DNA of 64,000 bases from Alloyangia pacifica (GTDB lineage: Bacteria > Pseudomonadota > Alphaproteobacteria > Rhodobacterales > Rhodobacteraceae), in the NCBI RefSeq assembly GCF_020524285.1, contig NZ_JAIVKX010000007.1, positions 248,001 through 312,000 on the forward strand. The letters run 5' to 3'. The translations under genes and the position numbers were made by a program. Below the pieces are notes generated by a model. The model was not told the origin of the DNA. It saw only the letters and a program-made list of their open reading frames with translations, and did not search any database. This document shows, piece by piece, positions 38,731 through 48,130 of this stretch (its first letter is position 1; each line of letters starts with the position of its first letter).

Positions 38731-39588
38731 TCAGCGCAGGGTCCGCTCGAGCACCGGGATCAGCGCGGCGGCGATCTCCTGATGGGCGGCGGGGCTCAGG
38801 GCCTCGGCGGCCGCGGCGGCCTCGAAATCGGCAAAGACCATGCCTTCGGTCCCGGTCTGCAGGCTGGCGTCGGAAAGCGGCCGGTCGATCACTGCGGCCA
38901 CGCGCGGGCGCAGGGCCTCGATCATCCCGCGCTCGATGAAGAGCGGCGCCGGGGCGAGCGCGTTCACATGGGTGTCGGGCGGCAGGTGGCCGGCGGCCCA
39001 GAGCAGCACCGCGCGCCCGCCGAGCAGGGTCAGCAGCTGCTTCATCCGGGCCACCCAGGCAAGGCGCAGCTCGGCGGTGACCTCGGCAAAGCGCTCCGGC
39101 GAGACCTCCAGCAGCCGGCCCAGCATGTGCAGGGTGAAGTGGAACTCGGTGAAATCGACCTCGGGGAAGAGCTGCTGCAGCCGGTCCGAGGCGTGCAGGA
39201 AGCGGTCGTTGCGCCGTGGATGCACGCCGTAGTAGCGGTTCGACATGTTCTGGGCCCCCATCACCTGGATGACGCAGAGCTCGGCGCGGGCCGCGAGGCT
39301 CAGCACCGCCGGATCGCCGAGATAGAGATCGATCCCGGCGTTCACCACGCCGAGGTTGACGCTGGGCAGGGCAGGGGCCGCCGCGTCCTCGCGGGTGGCA
39401 TCCAGCGCGGTTTCGACCAGCGCCGGAAAGGGGGTTTCGACGAAGCGCCCGAAGGTCTCCGCCCCGCCCAGAAAGGCGACGTAGCGCCCGTCGAGCCCGC
39501 GTTTGGGCCCGCGGAACAGCAGCCGCGACTTGCCATATCGGCACGGAAGATACTCCAGCGCACCCTGAAAGGATCCGGCAACGGACAT
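38731..39588 (-). CDS. DUF6473-like protein
   Basis: 285 aa from the ATG at 39588 (MSVAGSFQGALEYLPCRYGKSRLLFRG). Conserved-looking blocks are LDGRYVAFLGGAETFGRFVE, VNLGVVNAGIDLYL, VIQVMGAQNMSNRYYGVHPRRNDRFL and VDFTEFHFTLHMLGRLLE. I recall this pattern from a Rhodobacteraceae family of unknown function (DUF6473) that may be linked to sulfotransferase-like or SGNH-like folds; I cannot assign activity. There is no signal peptide. GGGGGG precedes the start. Confidence 0.62.
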   Translation of the reverse strand: MSVAGSFQGALEYLPCRYGKSRLLFRGPKRGLDGRYVAFLGGAETFGRFVETPFPALVETALDATREDAAAPALPSVNLGVVNAGIDLYLGDPAVLSLAARAELCVIQVMGAQNMSNRYYGVHPRRNDRFLHASDRLQQLFPEVDFTEFHFTLHMLGRLLEVSPERFAEVTAELRLAWVARMKQLLTLLGGRAVLLWAAGHLPPDTHVNALAPAPLFIERGMIEALRPRVAAVIDRPLSDASLQTGTEGMVFADFEAAAAAEALSPAAHQEIAAALIPVLERTLR

Positions 39589-39750
39589 GACGCCCCCCCA
39601 ATCTGATTCCCATTCACCCGGTGTCAGGATCAGCATCGCGCCCCAACAATTCGCTAATGCGAAAATCCGTGCAAAAATTGCCGGGCCACCGCTTGCGGCG
39701 GGGCCGGGCGGGCGCATAAGGTTGCCGCGCATCAGAGCAGGATAGGGCCC

Positions 39751-40626
39751 ATGGAAATCAAGAGCATCGGTGTCATCGGCGCGGGCCAGATGGGCAATGG
39801 CATCGCCCATGTCATGGCGCTTGCGGGCTACGAGGTGCGCCTGTCGGATGTCAGCCAGGAGGCGCTGGACGCCGCCGTGGAGCTGATCACCCGCAACCTC
39901 GACCGCCAGGTCAGCCGCGAGAAGATCTCGGGCGAGGCGCGCGACACCGCGCTGGCGAAGATTTCCACCACGCTCGACACGATCGAGATCGCCCATACCG
40001 ACCTGGTGATCGAGGCCGCCACCGAGCAGGAAGCGGTGAAGACCAAGATCTTCGAGGGGCTGGTGCCGCACCTGCTGCCGCACACGATCCTGACCTCGAA
40101 CACCTCGTCGATCTCGATCACCCGGCTCGCCTCGCGCACCGACCGGCCCGAGAAGTTCCTCGGCTTCCACTTCATGAACCCGGTGCCGGTGATGCAGCTG
40201 GTCGAGCTGATCCGCGGCATCGCCACCGACGAGCCGACCTACCGGGCCTGCCTCAAGGTGGTCGAGAACCTCGGCAAGACCGCCGCCTCGGCCGAGGATT
40301 TCCCGGCCTTCATCGTCAACCGCATCCTGGTGCCGATGATCAACGAGGCGGTCTACACGCTCTACGAGGGCGTCGGCAACGTGCGCTCGATCGACATGGC
40401 GATGAAGCTCGGGGCGAACCATCCGATGGGCCCGCTGGAGCTGGCGGATTTCATCGGTCTCGACACCTGCCTCGCGATCATGAACGTGCTGCACGACGGT
40501 CTGGCGGACACCAAGTACCGCCCCTGTCCGCTGCTCACCAAGTATGTCGAGGCCGGCTGGCTCGGCCGCAAGACCAAGCGCGGCTTCTACGACTACCGCG
40601 GCGACGAGCCCGTCCCGACGCGCTGA
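39751..40626 (+). CDS. 3-hydroxybutyryl-CoA dehydrogenase
   Basis: NAD(P)-dependent 3-hydroxyacyl-CoA dehydrogenase, 291 aa. The Rossmann motif IGAGQMGNGIAHV is near residue 10; TSNTSSISITRLA and GFHFMNPVPVMQLVEL carry the substrate region with the catalytic His; the C-terminal dimer domain has NHPMGPLELADFIGLDTCL. Joins acetoacetyl-CoA and 3-hydroxybutyryl-CoA pools, relevant to PHA or ethylmalonyl-CoA metabolism; stereospecificity (S expected for this family) would not feed PhaC directly. Single gene followed by repeat copy 6. Confidence 0.92.
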   Translation: MEIKSIGVIGAGQMGNGIAHVMALAGYEVRLSDVSQEALDAAVELITRNLDRQVSREKISGEARDTALAKISTTLDTIEIAHTDLVIEAATEQEAVKTKIFEGLVPHLLPHTILTSNTSSISITRLASRTDRPEKFLGFHFMNPVPVMQLVELIRGIATDEPTYRACLKVVENLGKTAASAEDFPAFIVNRILVPMINEAVYTLYEGVGNVRSIDMAMKLGANHPMGPLELADFIGLDTCLAIMNVLHDGLADTKYRPCPLLTKYVEAGWLGRKTKRGFYDYRGDEPVPTR

Positions 40627-40647
40627 GGCGCGGCGCCCGGCCGCGCG

Positions 40648-40712
40648 TTTCTTCTAGGTGCAAATATCCCGGGGGTGAGGCGCGCAGCGCCGAAGGGGGC
40701 AGCGCCCCCTTC
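40648..40712. repeat. Modular palindromic repeat, copy 6 (single arm)
   Basis: TTTCTTCTAGGTGCAAATAT arm, CCCGGGGGTGAG, hairpin GGCGC-GCA-GCGCC, then a 9-bp hairpin GAAGGGGGC-AGC-GCCCCCTTC (40692-40712). It lies between the convergent 3-hydroxybutyryl-CoA dehydrogenase and acyltransferase genes. Confidence 0.8.
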
Positions 40713-40719
40713 GTGCATG

Positions 40720-41607
40720 CTAGCCCTTCAGCGCCAGCGTCTTCTCGCGCAGCCAGGCGACGAACTCGCGCTGGTTGCCGTTCCAGCCGCGCACCTCCTC
40801 GGGGCTGATCGCCGGGCCGACCACGGGTTTCTGCGGCCGGCCGCAGGCGTGGATCACCTCGTGGATCAGCAGGCCCTGGCGTAGCGTCGGCGAGATGCGG
40901 TTGGCCATCTGGTAGGCGCGGCTGTTCTGGCCGGGGAAGTAGATCGGCACCACCGTGGCGCCGGAGCGCTGGATCATCTTGGCGGTGAACGGGTTCCACA
41001 CCGCCTCGATGGCATTGCCGAACATCGTCTCCGAGGAGGCCACGACCCCCGAGGGGAAGAGCGCGATGACGCCGCCGTTCTTGAGGTGGTCCATGGCGGT
41101 GGCGCGCATTTCGAGGCTCTGCTCGCGCGCGGTTTCCTCGTGCGGGAAGGGCACGGGGATCATGAAGTCGGCGATCTCCTGCACCCCGGTCAGCAGCGAG
41201 CGGGTGAGGATGCGGTAGTCGGTGCGCACCCGGCCGATCAGCTCGGCGAGCACCATGCCGTCGACCAGCCCGTGCGGGTGGTTGGCAACGACGATCACCG
41301 GGCCGTCCGCGGGAATCCGCGCGATCTGCTCGGCCGGGGTCTGCAGCTCGATGCGCATCATCCGCAGCGCCTGCGCCCAGAAGGCCTGCCCCTCGGGCAC
41401 GCCGGCGTGCTCGAAGCGGCGCACGAGGCGGATCAGCGGGATCTTCCCGGTCATCCATTCCAGCGCGCGGATGGTATTGGCCTTCCACGGGTTGGTGAAG
41501 GTGTTGGCGTAGCTGAGCTTGCGCTTGTCGTAGGGCGCCGGCGGGGAGGCCGCAGGCCGCGCCGGGGCGGTGCCCTCCTCGGCGGGGGCGTCAAAGCTGT
41601 CAAGCAT
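40720..41607 (-). CDS. PlsC-like lysophospholipid acyltransferase family protein
   Basis: 295 aa from the ATG at 41607 (AGGGTAGGCAC upstream); an in-frame ATG at 41628 is also possible. The acyltransferase signature is NHPHGLVDGMVLAELIG, a variant with one more residue between His and Asp than the classic H-x4-D of PlsC, as in other HPxG..DG relatives. FPSGVVASSETMFGNAIEAVW matches the second block, FPEG. It is the last gene of the chvI operon, 36 nt after HPr, and probably membrane-associated. It may acylate lysophospholipid or ornithine lipid precursors. Confidence 0.78.
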   Translation of the reverse strand: MLDSFDAPAEEGTAPARPAASPPAPYDKRKLSYANTFTNPWKANTIRALEWMTGKIPLIRLVRRFEHAGVPEGQAFWAQALRMMRIELQTPAEQIARIPADGPVIVVANHPHGLVDGMVLAELIGRVRTDYRILTRSLLTGVQEIADFMIPVPFPHEETAREQSLEMRATAMDHLKNGGVIALFPSGVVASSETMFGNAIEAVWNPFTAKMIQRSGATVVPIYFPGQNSRAYQMANRISPTLRQGLLIHEVIHACGRPQKPVVGPAISPEEVRGWNGNQREFVAWLREKTLALKG

Positions 41608-41643
41608 GTGCCTACCCTGCTTTGTCATGCACCCATCCGGGCG

Positions 41644-41931
41644 TCAGTTGTCTTCGCCGAAGCGGTTGGCAACCAGAGCCTCTAGCGCATCGGCGAGCGC
41701 CTTGGCGTCGGGGCCCGAAGTTTCGACTTCAATAGAGCTTCCCTTGGAAGCTGCCAACATCAAAAGCCCCATGATGCTGTCGCCGCCGGCGCTCATCCCG
41801 TCCTTGGACACTTCGGCATGGGCATCGAAGCCCTCGACCACCTCGACCAGCTTGGCCGAGGCACGGGCGTGCAGCCCCTTTTCGTTGACGATGTTCAGCA
41901 CGCGGCGAACAGAGGTATCACTCATCTTCAA
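41644..41931 (-). CDS. ptsH: HPr-like phosphocarrier (PTS-Ntr NPr)
   Basis: 95 aa phosphocarrier protein. The phospho-His is in NEKGLHARASAKL (His21), and the regulatory Ser is in GGDSIMGLLML. It would take phosphate from EI-Ntr (not in this window), pass it to EIIA proteins, and be a target of HprK. A start at MSDTS (41925) is equally possible. It is located 41 nt after the EIIA gene in the chvI-chvG-hprK-rapZ-EIIA-HPr operon. Confidence 0.93.
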   Translation of the reverse strand: MKMSDTSVRRVLNIVNEKGLHARASAKLVEVVEGFDAHAEVSKDGMSAGGDSIMGLLMLAASKGSSIEVETSGPDAKALADALEALVANRFGEDN

Positions 41932-41972
41932 TCTCTTGGTTTCGGGGCCATCTCGCGCAGCGTGGCGCGGGG

Positions 41973-42371
41973 TCAGACCGGGTCGGGCCTGACGTTCTGG
42001 CTGTCAATATACTTGCGGCCCGCCTCGAGCGCGCCGCGCACCGCGTCGGGCACCGGCAGCTGCCGTGTCTTGGCGAGCTTGATCAGCATCGGCAGGTTCA
42101 TGCCGTAGAGGATGCGACGGTTCTCTGGCTGGCAGGCGAGCAGGCTGAGGTTCGACGGCGAGCCGCCGAAGAGATCGGTCACCAGCACGACGCCGTCGCC
42201 GGTGTCGACGCTGTCCGCGGCGGCGCAGATCTCGGATTGCTTCTTGGCGCGGTCATGTTCGGCCTCGATGGAGATCGCCATGATTCCGGGCTGCGCCCCG
42301 ACCACGTGTTCCACGGCCGAAAGGTATTCCTTTGCCAGCCCACCATGCGCCACGATCACGATACCGATCAC
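41973..42371 (-). CDS. PTS EIIA of the mannose/fructose family
   Basis: 132 aa cytoplasmic phosphoprotein of the EIIA-Man family. The phospho-His is in [15 protein letters not shown] (His9), and the typical [14 protein letters not shown] stretch follows near residues 61-74. No permease gene accompanies it, so the role is regulatory, as in other alphaproteobacteria. Its ATG overlaps the rapZ TGA by 4 nt (ATGA). Confidence 0.91.
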   Translation of the reverse strand: MIGIVIVAHGGLAKEYLSAVEHVVGAQPGIMAISIEAEHDRAKKQSEICAAADSVDTGDGVVLVTDLFGGSPSNLSLLACQPENRRILYGMNLPMLIKLAKTRQLPVPDAVRGALEAGRKYIDSQNVRPDPV

Positions 42372-43291
42372 GCCTGCGACCTCTCGTCCTGTCCAGTTGC
42401 CACGCCCTTGGCGGCTTGGCCGCGGCGTTCCAGTTCTCGGTGCCTAGTTGACACCTGCCAGCCCTGGTCTGCAAGGGCACGCGCGACGGTTTCGGTTACG
42501 GTGACGGAACGGTGTTGCCCACCTGTACAGCCGAAGCCGAAGGACAGATGCGCCTTGCCCTCGTCCGTACAGGCCGGAAGGAGAAAGAGCGCGAGGTCGA
42601 TCACCTTCTGCACGAATGCGTCGAAACGTGCGTCGGCCCGCACATGGGCCTGCACCGGGGCGTCGAGCCCGGTCAGCCCGCGCAGCTCGGGCACCCAATG
42701 CGGGTTGTCGAGGAAGCGGCAGTCGAAAACCGTGTCTAGCCCCTGAGGCAGGCCGCGCTTGTAGGAGAAGCTCTCGACCGAGACCGCCAGCTGCTGTGCC
42801 TGCTCGGCGGCAAACCAGGTGGCAAGCTGGGCGCGCAGCTCGTGCGGGCTCAGCTCGGAGGTGTCGATCAGGATGTCGGCGGCGGCGCGGGCCCGTTCTA
42901 GCAGCGCCAGTTCGCGGGTGATGCCCTCGGTATAGGCGCTGTCGGGGGCGAGGGGATGGCGGCGGCGGGTCTCGGAATAGCGCCGCGCGAGCACGGTCGG
43001 CGCGGCGTCGAGGTAGAGCAGCTGCGGGGCGACCTCGGGCTGCTGCGTCAGCGAGGATTGCAGCGAGAGCAGCCCCTCGACGGTGAAGTCGCGGTTGCGG
43101 ATGTCCACGCCAAGCGCCAGCGGGCGGTCCAGCGCGGGGCCCTCGAGGAGCCGCGGGATCAGCCCCAGCGGGATGTTGTCGATCGCCTCGAATCCGAAAT
43201 CCTCCAGCGCGTTGATTGCGGTGGAGCGCCCGGCGCCCGAGGGGCCGGTGACCAGCACGACATGCTGGGGTCCTTTCGGTGAGTCATCCAT
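42368..43291 (-). CDS. rapZ: RNase adapter protein RapZ / nucleotide-binding protein
   Basis: 307 aa from the ATG at 43291. Walker [19 protein letters not shown] near residue 12-29; [17 protein letters not shown]; the C-terminal RapZ signature [13 protein letters not shown] near residue 265. In enterobacteria RapZ controls glmS through small RNAs; in alphaproteobacteria the role is unclear. The start overlaps the hprK end by 8 nt. A start at 43312 is in frame but would lie deeper in hprK. Confidence 0.92.
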   Translation of the reverse strand: MDDSPKGPQHVVLVTGPSGAGRSTAINALEDFGFEAIDNIPLGLIPRLLEGPALDRPLALGVDIRNRDFTVEGLLSLQSSLTQQPEVAPQLLYLDAAPTVLARRYSETRRRHPLAPDSAYTEGITRELALLERARAAADILIDTSELSPHELRAQLATWFAAEQAQQLAVSVESFSYKRGLPQGLDTVFDCRFLDNPHWVPELRGLTGLDAPVQAHVRADARFDAFVQKVIDLALFLLPACTDEGKAHLSFGFGCTGGQHRSVTVTETVARALADQGWQVSTRHRELERRGQAAKGVATGQDERSQA

Positions 43292-43724
43292 CCTTCGGAT
43301 CCCTTCTGGCACCCTTCAGATATTGAACGAGCGCTGCGGGAAAATAGGGATGCGCGGCATTGTGAAGCAAGGGGAGATTTCGCGACTGCAGCATGATCTC
43401 GCGGGGCTGCGGCAGGCGGTCGGTTTCGGGCGTGTCGAGGTCGAGCACCGCCGCCACCTCGGCGCGGGGCAGGTGGTCGGCCTGCAGCAGCCCCAGCCCG
43501 CGCGCCTCGATCAGCCCGGCAAGCGGGGCAGGGGGGCTGGCCCAGAGCGTGTTTCCCTCGAGGGTCAGCACGACGCGGTCGTCTGCCACAAGCTGCGCGC
43601 CGCGGGCCATCATCTCGAGCGCGAGGCCGGATTTTCCGGCGCCCGAGGCCCCGCGGATCACCAGCGCGCGCCCGTTCACCGCCACCGCGGTGGCGTGCAG
43701 GATCAGCGGGTCCGGGGCGGTCAT
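43284..43724 (-). CDS. hprK: HPr kinase/phosphorylase, short alphaproteobacterial form
   Basis: 146 aa catalytic domain only; the N-terminal half found in Firmicutes HprK is absent, as is usual in alphaproteobacteria. Walker A is [17 protein letters not shown] near residues 22-38, followed by LVADDRVVL (metal and catalytic Asp pair). It phosphorylates the regulatory Ser of HPr. Encoded between chvG (4-nt gap) and rapZ (overlap), so it is co-expressed with the two-component system. Confidence 0.92.
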   Translation of the reverse strand: MTAPDPLILHATAVAVNGRALVIRGASGAGKSGLALEMMARGAQLVADDRVVLTLEGNTLWASPPAPLAGLIEARGLGLLQADHLPRAEVAAVLDLDTPETDRLPQPREIMLQSRNLPLLHNAAHPYFPAALVQYLKGARRDPKDG

Positions 43725-43728
43725 CGGA

Positions 43729-45444
43729 TCAGATCGGCAGGCCGACGACGAAGCGGGCGCCGAGCGGCTCGGAGGTGATGTCGGCCTCTGTCGGGCGGAT
43801 GTTCTCGGCCCAGATCACCCCGCCATGCGCCTCGACGATCTGCTTGGAGATGGCGAGGCCGAGACCGGAGTTGTTGCCGAAATCGTTCTCGGGGCGCTGC
43901 GAGTAGAAGCGCTTGAAGATCTTCTGCAGCGCCTCTTCGGGGATGCCGGGGCCGGTGTCCTCGACCACCACCAGCACGCGGTTGTCGCGGCGGCGGGCCC
44001 AGACGCGGATCGCGTCGCCATCCTCGCAGAAGGAGATGGCGTTGGTGATCAGGTTGACGAAGACCTGCGCGAGCCGCGGCTCCAGCCCGTTGATCTTGAT
44101 CGGCTTCTCGGGCAGGTCGGTGATGAACTCGATGCCCTTCTTGCGGGCGTCCTCGCCGAGGAACTGGCCGAGGTTGCCGAGCATCTCGAGCAGGTTGAAC
44201 TCCTGCTCCTCTTCCTTGACCAGCTCGGAGTCGAGCCGCGAGGCGTTGGAGATGTCCGAGACCAGACGGTCGAGGCGGCGCACGTCGTGCTCGATCACGT
44301 TGAGCAGCTTGTCGCGGTGCTCGTCCTTCTTGACGATGCGCAGGCTGCCGATGGCCGAGCGCAGGCTGGCGAGCGGGTTTTTGATCTCATGCGCCACGTC
44401 CGCGGCGAACTGCTCGTTGGCGTCGATCCGGTCGTAGAGCGCCGCGACCATGCCGCGCAGCGCGCCCGACAGGCGGCCGATCTCGTCGGGGCGGGCGGTC
44501 AGGTCGGGGATGCGGATCCGGCGCGAATTGCCCTGCGACTTGTTGCGGTCGCGGCCGATCTCGGCGGCGTCGGCAAGGTCGGAGATCGGGTTGGCGATGG
44601 TCGAAGCCAGTACGAGGCTCAGGCCGATCGACACCAGCGTGGCAATGACGAACATCTGCAGCACGCGTTCGCGCTCGGCGCTGACCGCGAGGTCGATCTC
44701 GGGCGCGGCGGCGACAAGTGCCACGCTGCCGATGACGCTGGGGCCCTGCCGGATCGGCGCGAAGGCGGTGAACAGCGTCTCGCCGGTCTCGCCGGTACCG
44801 GCGAGGATACGCGCGGTTGCCGGATCGCCCGCCTCGATCTGCTGGCGCAGCCGGTCCTCGAGCCCCAGGGCCTCGGTGTTCTGGAAATAGGCGAAGATGC
44901 CGGAAATGCCCTGCCAGAGCTCGCCGAGGAAGGTCGAGATCATCGTCTCGCGGCCGGAGGGGCCGTCGGGCAGGGCCGGGGGGGCGCTGGCCTCGCCAAC
45001 GAGGGCATTGGCCGTGTCGAAGATCAGCACGTCGGTGCCGCGGCGCAGGGTGAGGCTGTCGAGGGTCGCGGCAACATCGAGCCCGCCGGGCGCGCCGAGG
45101 CTGACCGGCGCATCGGCCCCCAGTTGCATCTCGAAGACGTCGGCGACCAGCTCGGCCTGCGCAAGGGTCGCATCGGCGCGCTGCTGCGCCAGCGTATCGC
45201 GCGAGGAATTCAGCCACAGGATGCCAGCAGCCAGCACGTTCAACGCGATCAGGTTGAACGTGATGATCTTCCGCGTGAGGGGAGAGCGATTCAGGGAAAA
45301 CAGCGAACGCCGCGCACGGCTGTCGCGCAGTTCCTTTTCCACGGTGCTGTCGGGCGCGATCCAGTCATCGCCCAGAACAACATCTGCATCCTGCCTGTCG
45401 CCCGACTCGTCGTCGCGCATCGAGATCCTTTCGGCCAGGGCCAT
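43729..45444 (-). CDS. chvG: Sensor histidine kinase ChvG
   Basis: 571 aa inner-membrane kinase sensing acid or envelope change in rhizobia. Two membrane helices (IITFNLIALNVLAAGILWL near residue 55 and VLQMFVIATLVSIGLSLVL near 265) flank a periplasmic domain of about 190 residues; then HAMP, the H-box VAHEIKNPLASLRSAIG (phospho-His near residue 350), the N box and the G boxes EDTGPGIPEEAL and GLGLAISKQIVEAHGG. chvI ends 3 nt upstream. Confidence 0.93.
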   Translation of the reverse strand: MALAERISMRDDESGDRQDADVVLGDDWIAPDSTVEKELRDSRARRSLFSLNRSPLTRKIITFNLIALNVLAAGILWLNSSRDTLAQQRADATLAQAELVADVFEMQLGADAPVSLGAPGGLDVAATLDSLTLRRGTDVLIFDTANALVGEASAPPALPDGPSGRETMISTFLGELWQGISGIFAYFQNTEALGLEDRLRQQIEAGDPATARILAGTGETGETLFTAFAPIRQGPSVIGSVALVAAAPEIDLAVSAERERVLQMFVIATLVSIGLSLVLASTIANPISDLADAAEIGRDRNKSQGNSRRIRIPDLTARPDEIGRLSGALRGMVAALYDRIDANEQFAADVAHEIKNPLASLRSAIGSLRIVKKDEHRDKLLNVIEHDVRRLDRLVSDISNASRLDSELVKEEEQEFNLLEMLGNLGQFLGEDARKKGIEFITDLPEKPIKINGLEPRLAQVFVNLITNAISFCEDGDAIRVWARRRDNRVLVVVEDTGPGIPEEALQKIFKRFYSQRPENDFGNNSGLGLAISKQIVEAHGGVIWAENIRPTEADITSEPLGARFVVGLPI

Positions 45445-45447
45445 CGC

Positions 45448-46149
45448 TTACTCTTCGTTGTAACGATACCCGATGCCGTACAGCGTTTCGATGGCCGAGA
45501 AATCCTCGTCCACGGTCCGCATCTTCTTGCGCAGGCGCTTGATGTGGCTGTCGATGGTACGGTCGTCGACATAGACCTGATCGTCGTAGGCCACGTCCAT
45601 CAGCTGGTCGCGCGATTTCACGAAGCCGGGCCGCTGGGCCAGGGCCTGCAGCAGTAGGAATTCGGTGACCGTGAGCGAGACATCCTTGCCCTTCCAGCTC
45701 ACCGCGTGGCGCAGCGGATCCATGGTGAGCGAGCCGCGGGTCATCAGCTTGGTGTCTTCGGTATCCCCAACCACTTCACCAGCCTGAGCTTCCTGACGGC
45801 GCAGGAGCGCGCGGATCCGCTCGACCAGCAGGCGCTGGCTGAACGGCTTCTTGACGTAGTCGTCCGCGCCCATGCGCAGGCCGAGCACCTCGTCGATCTC
45901 GTCGTCCTTGGAGGTCAGGAAGATCACCGGCATGCGCGATTTCTGGCGCACACGCTGCAGGAGATCCATCCCGTCCATCCGCGGCATCTTGATGTCGAAA
46001 ACGGCCATGTCGGGCATCTTCTTGCTGAACGCATCCAGCGCAGACTGCCCGTCATTGTAAGTTTCAACCTCGAACCCTTCCGCCTCGAGTGTCATGGACA
46101 CGGATGTCAGGATGTTCCTGTCATCGTCCACCAGGGCGATTTTAGACAT
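45448..46149 (-). CDS. chvI: Response regulator ChvI
   Basis: 233 aa OmpR-family regulator paired with ChvG. The receiver has [10 protein letters not shown] and phospho-Asp52 in [11 protein letters not shown], with Lys in FLTSKDDE; the C-terminal winged helix ends [18 protein letters not shown]. It heads a run of seven minus-strand genes (chvI, chvG, hprK, rapZ, EIIA, HPr, acyltransferase) and is divergent from pckA, a known ChvG/ChvI-influenced gene in Agrobacterium. Confidence 0.94.
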   Translation of the reverse strand: MSKIALVDDDRNILTSVSMTLEAEGFEVETYNDGQSALDAFSKKMPDMAVFDIKMPRMDGMDLLQRVRQKSRMPVIFLTSKDDEIDEVLGLRMGADDYVKKPFSQRLLVERIRALLRRQEAQAGEVVGDTEDTKLMTRGSLTMDPLRHAVSWKGKDVSLTVTEFLLLQALAQRPGFVKSRDQLMDVAYDDQVYVDDRTIDSHIKRLRKKMRTVDEDFSAIETLYGIGYRYNEE

Positions 46150-46335
46150 AGCACTTCATCCTTGTACTGCTCTGTTATGCCTTCTTTTTCCGGCAAGTAT
46201 GCGAAGTTTCGGATTCATCAACAATCCCATACCGCGAATCAGTACACAGCTGCGACTTAATTGCAGCGCAGATAAGGTAAGGAATGGCTAAAATGCCTCA
46301 CCTTGCTAGCACAAGTTGCAAGAACCGTGACCTAT

Positions 46336-46389
46336 GGTAACGCTAGCCGGGAAGGGTGCTAACGCTAAAGCCGCATTGGTTGCGCTAAC
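46336..46389. promoter_or_regulatory. Three phased GTTAGCGCTAAC-like sites upstream of pckA
   Basis: GGTAACGCTAGC (46336-46347, 9/12), GCTAACGCTAAA (46358-46369, 9/12) and GGTTGCGCTAAC (46378-46389, 10/12) match the same palindrome as the pyk site. Starts are 22 and 20 nt apart, about two helical turns, so a protein bound at each would lie on one face of the DNA. Confidence 0.6.
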
Positions 46390-46452
46390 TCCTTGGATGC
46401 CTTCTGTTCTTGTCCGATCCTCGCATGTTAAAGGCTCTGATACCGGTGGCGG

Positions 46453-46479
46453 GCGCTGCCGGTGGACGGCAGCGCTTTT
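46453..46479 (+). terminator. Terminator-like hairpin in the pckA leader
   Basis: GCGCTGCCG-GTGGA-CGGCAGCGC followed by TTTT; perfect 9-bp GC-rich stem. It lies 52 nt before the pckA start codon on the coding strand, so it could act as an attenuator, or end a short upstream RNA. Confidence 0.6.
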
Positions 46480-46531
46480 GCCGCCCCAATGACTACCGCC
46501 GCCCGGACGTGCGGCTACAGGAGCTTGGCAG

Positions 46532-48130
46532 ATGACATTTGGACGGGTGAACCCGCAATTCCGGCTTGAAGATCAGGGGATCGAAGGGCTGGGCAATGTC
46601 TATTACAATCTTATGGAGCCCGCGCTGATCGAGGCCGCCCTGAAGCGCGGCGAGGGCACGCTGGGCAAGGGCGGTGCCTTCTACGTGACCACCGGCAAGT
46701 TCACCGGCCGTTCGCCGCAGGACAAGCACGTGGTGAAGACCCCCTCGGTGGAAGACAACATCTGGTGGGAAAACAACCGCGCCATGTCGCCCGAGGGTTT
46801 CGACGCGCTGCATGCCGACATGCTCGAGCACATGAAGGGCAAGGACTATTACGTCCAGGACCTCGTCGGCGGTGCGGATCCGGCGCATTCGATCAAGGTG
46901 CGCATGGTGACCGAGCTGGCCTGGCACGGCCTGTTCATCCGCCACATGCTGCGCCGCCCCGAGCGCGAGCAGCTCGACGAGTTCCTGGCAGATTTCACCA
47001 TCATCAACTGCCCGAGCTTCAAGGCCGACCCGAAGAAGCACGACTGCCGCAGCGACACCGTCATCGCGCTGAACTTCGACAAGAAGACCATCCTCATCGG
47101 CGGCACCGAATATGCCGGCGAGAACAAGAAGTCGGTCTTCACCCTGCTGAACTACATGCTGCCGCTGAAGGGCATCATGGCGATGCACTGCTCGGCCAAC
47201 CACGCGCCGAACAACCCGGTCGACACCGCCGTCTTCTTCGGCCTGTCCGGCACCGGCAAGACCACCCTCTCGGCCGATCCCGAGCGCGTGCTGATCGGCG
47301 ATGACGAGCATGGCTGGTCCGACCGCGGCACGTTCAACTTCGAGGGCGGCTGCTACGCCAAGACGATCAACCTGTCGGCCGAGGCGGAGCCCGAGATCTA
47401 CGCGACCACCTCGAAATTCGGCACGGTGATCGAGAACATGGTCTTCGACGAGGAGACCTTCGAGCTCGACTTCGAGGACGACAGCCTGACCGCCAACATG
47501 CGCTGCGCCTACCCGCTCGAGTACATCTCGAACGCGTCGTCCACCGCGCTCGGCGGTCACCCCAAGAACATCATCATGCTGACCTGCGACGCCTTCGGTG
47601 TCCTGCCGCCGATCGCGCGGCTGACCCCGGCGCAGGCGATGTACCACTTCCTGTCGGGCTTCACCTCGAAGGTGGCGGGCACCGAGCGTGGCGTGACCGA
47701 GCCGCAGCCGACCTTCTCGACCTGCTTCGGCGCGCCCTTCATGCCGCTGCGCCCGGAAGTCTACGGCAACCTGCTGCGCGACAAGATCGCCAAGCACGGC
47801 GCGACCTGCTGGCTGGTAAACACCGGCTGGACCGGCGGCGCCTATGGCACCGGCCACCGCATGCCGATCAAGGCAACCCGCTCGCTGCTGCACTCGGCGC
47901 TGAACGGCTCGCTGGCGAAGGTCGAGTTCCGCAAGGATCCGAACTTCGGCTTCGAGGTGCCGGTCTCGGTCGAGGGCGTGCCCGAGCTGCTGCTCGATCC
48001 GCGCCGCACCTGGTCGGATAAGGACGCCTTCGATGCGCAGGCGCAGAAGCTGGTGAACATGTTCGCCGAGAACTTCGCGCAATACGTGCCCTACATCGAC
48101 GAGGACGTGAAAGCCGCCGCGATCGGCTGA
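46532..48130 (+). CDS. pckA: Phosphoenolpyruvate carboxykinase (ATP)
   Basis: Gluconeogenic enzyme: oxaloacetate and ATP to PEP, CO2 and ADP. 532 aa. Motifs are [19 protein letters not shown], the PCK-specific [28 protein letters not shown] (P-loop and metal Asp pair, in parts, near residues 233-260) and [12 protein letters not shown]. The ATG at 46532 has CAGGAGCTTGGCAG upstream. It is divergent from chvI, as in rhizobia. The stop codon TGA overlaps the ATG of the next gene. Confidence 0.97.
   Translation: MTFGRVNPQFRLEDQGIEGLGNVYYNLMEPALIEAALKRGEGTLGKGGAFYVTTGKFTGRSPQDKHVVKTPSVEDNIWWENNRAMSPEGFDALHADMLEHMKGKDYYVQDLVGGADPAHSIKVRMVTELAWHGLFIRHMLRRPEREQLDEFLADFTIINCPSFKADPKKHDCRSDTVIALNFDKKTILIGGTEYAGENKKSVFTLLNYMLPLKGIMAMHCSANHAPNNPVDTAVFFGLSGTGKTTLSADPERVLIGDDEHGWSDRGTFNFEGGCYAKTINLSAEAEPEIYATTSKFGTVIENMVFDEETFELDFEDDSLTANMRCAYPLEYISNASSTALGGHPKNIIMLTCDAFGVLPPIARLTPAQAMYHFLSGFTSKVAGTERGVTEPQPTFSTCFGAPFMPLRPEVYGNLLRDKIAKHGATCWLVNTGWTGGAYGTGHRMPIKATRSLLHSALNGSLAKVEFRKDPNFGFEVPVSVEGVPELLLDPRRTWSDKDAFDAQAQKLVNMFAENFAQYVPYIDEDVKAAAIG

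Larger units (their letters stand above)
46150..46531. promoter_or_regulatory. Divergent chvI/pckA control region
   Basis: 382 nt, less GC-rich than its surroundings. It holds three GTTAGCGCTAAC-like sites (46336-46389) and a terminator-like hairpin with T-run (46453-46479), both listed separately. No tRNA or small CDS is evident. I could not place -35/-10 boxes with confidence on either strand. Confidence 0.7.

Noticed and set aside
43284-43724. Truncated hprK pseudogene
   Set aside because: The short 146-residue form with intact Walker A and catalytic Asp pair is normal in alphaproteobacteria.
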